From Coprinellus micaceus (lineage: Eukaryota; Basidiomycota; Agaricomycetes; Agaricales; Psathyrellaceae), in the NCBI GenBank assembly GCA_951394405.1, contig OX596338.1, positions 2,356,001 through 2,420,000 on the forward strand: a stretch of DNA of 64,000 nucleotides, in the 5' to 3' direction. Under the pieces are notes generated by a model. That model made no database searches and had not been told where the DNA came from. It saw only the letters and a list, made by a program, of their open reading frames with translations. Below, piece by piece: positions 63,422-64,000 of this stretch; the first letter of the stretch is position 1; every line of letters starts with the position of its first letter. The position numbers and the translations under genes were made by a program.

Positions 63422-64000
63422 TTAGAAACGGAATCCTGTCCAGCTGGGGCCACTGTAATGAAGGGGACCGAGTGGGGCCACGTTCCAAGGCACCGCACCT
63501 GGAATCCCAGGAAATCTTCCAGGGACGATCCCCAGACCTCCATAAACCGGCGCACCAACTTGACTCGGTGCTCCAAACTGTTGCATAGCCGTGGCTTGGC
63601 CTTGGAGCTGGGCTTGTTGGATCAACTGGGCCTGTCGGATTTGCTGGGCCTGAGCCTGTGCTAGGAGGGCCTGCCCCTGAAGCTGGAGCTGAGCCTGAGC
63701 CTGCGCTTGAGCCTGCGCTTGAAGCTGGAGCTGAGCCTGTGCTTGAGCCTGTGCTTGAAGCTGGAGCTGAGCCTGCGCCTGTGCTTGAGCCTGTGCTTGA
63801 AGCTGGAGCGGAGCCCACGCTTGGAGCTGAACAGGAGCCTGAGGAGCCTGTGCTTGGAGCTGGAGCTGAGCCTGAGCCTGTGCTTGAGCCTGTGCTTGAA
63901 ACTGGAGCTGAGCCCGAGCCTGTGCTTGGAGCTGGAGCTGAGCCCACACTTGGAGCTGAACAGGAGCCTGAGCTTGGAGCTGGACCTGTGCTTGGAGATG
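63422..64000 (-). CDS. Gln/Ala/Leu-repeat protein, C-terminal part
   Basis: The minus frame is open from the right edge to a stop at 63422. Residues are repeats of QAQAQA and QLQLQAQ with a few Pro/Trp breaks ([19 protein letters not shown]). A unique tail follows: [20 protein letters not shown], then [20 protein letters not shown] and [20 protein letters not shown], ending [11 protein letters not shown]. The aromatic/Gly/Pro tail looks like genuine coding. The 5' part lies outside the window. A second minus frame through the same DNA ([14 protein letters not shown]) is an artefact of the repeat. The protein could be a low-complexity RNA-binding or transcription co-factor, but no domain is visible here. 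Confidence 0.6.
   Translation of the reverse strand, partial: HLQAQVQLQAQAPVQLQVWAQLQLQAQARAQLQFQAQAQAQAQAQLQLQAQAPQAPVQLQAWAPLQLQAQAQAQAQAQLQLQAQAQAQAQLQLQAQAQAQAQAQLQLQGQALLAQAQAQQIRQAQLIQQAQLQGQATAMQQFGAPSQVGAPVYGGLGIVPGRFPGIPGAVPWNVAPLGPLHYSGPSWTGFRF
63640..64000. repeat. Coding minisatellite of gagcctg(t/c)gctt units
   Basis: Short units such as gagcctgtgctt, gaagctggagct and gagcctgcgctt alternate over at least 360 bases and run off the right edge. They encode the Gln/Ala/Leu repeats of the overlapping gene. Confidence 0.85.

Noticed and set aside
63417..63947. Second repeat frame (Gly/Ser/Ala/Pro/Thr) on the minus strand
   Set aside because: Same minisatellite read in another frame. 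The Gln/Ala frame ends in a unique, protein-like tail and is preferred.

Overview
The window comes from a filamentous basidiomycete, most likely an agaricomycete. The genes are dense and on both strands. They are cut by many short introns of about 45-60 bases with GT/AG ends. Conserved single-copy fungal genes (SF3A1, UBE2J, MRP10, RSP5, MOG1, NDC80, CMS1, ABD1, APE2, PET100, POLD2, SNF8, HID1) lie between lineage-specific ones. The genus cannot be fixed from the sequence alone. All calls rest on reading translated exons by eye; no search was run, and exon edges are inferred.

Left part (1-23.8 kb): the C-terminus of splicing factor SF3A1, a small proline/serine-rich protein, an ER tail-anchored E2 (UBE2J type), mitoribosomal MRP10, then three head-to-tail NYN-domain genes (4475-10074), each with a long disordered linker and a winged-helix/LOTUS-like C-terminus. 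Next come the HECT ligase RSP5, an ATG38/NRBF2-like autophagy protein, MOG1, NDC80 and a TmpA-like membrane oxidoreductase. The three NYN paralogues share two intron positions and are the most unusual system here.

Middle (24-41 kb): a roughly 1 kb element with 46-base inverted ends, an ERI1-like 3'-5' exonuclease, CMS1, an F-box-like protein, a small inverted-repeat element beside an intron-containing tRNA-Arg, simple-sequence tracts, a vWA protein, the cap methyltransferase ABD1 and the M1 aminopeptidase APE2.

Right middle (41-54 kb): a serine/threonine dehydratase, PET100 and POLD2 sharing a roughly 100-base divergent promoter, SNF8/VPS22, HID1, a secreted GPI-type PEBP protein and a LARP7/Pof8-like La protein.

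Right end (54-64 kb): a disordered protein, then a stretch of lineage-specific genes (a C2H2-like protein, a GATA-like factor, a short conserved protein) mixed with broken remnants: an N-terminal piece of tRNase Z, a decayed agaricomycete family member and an N-terminal piece of a BEACH protein. It ends in a Gln/Ala-repeat protein running off the window. This looks like a rearranged, less constrained block beside an otherwise conserved chromosome arm.
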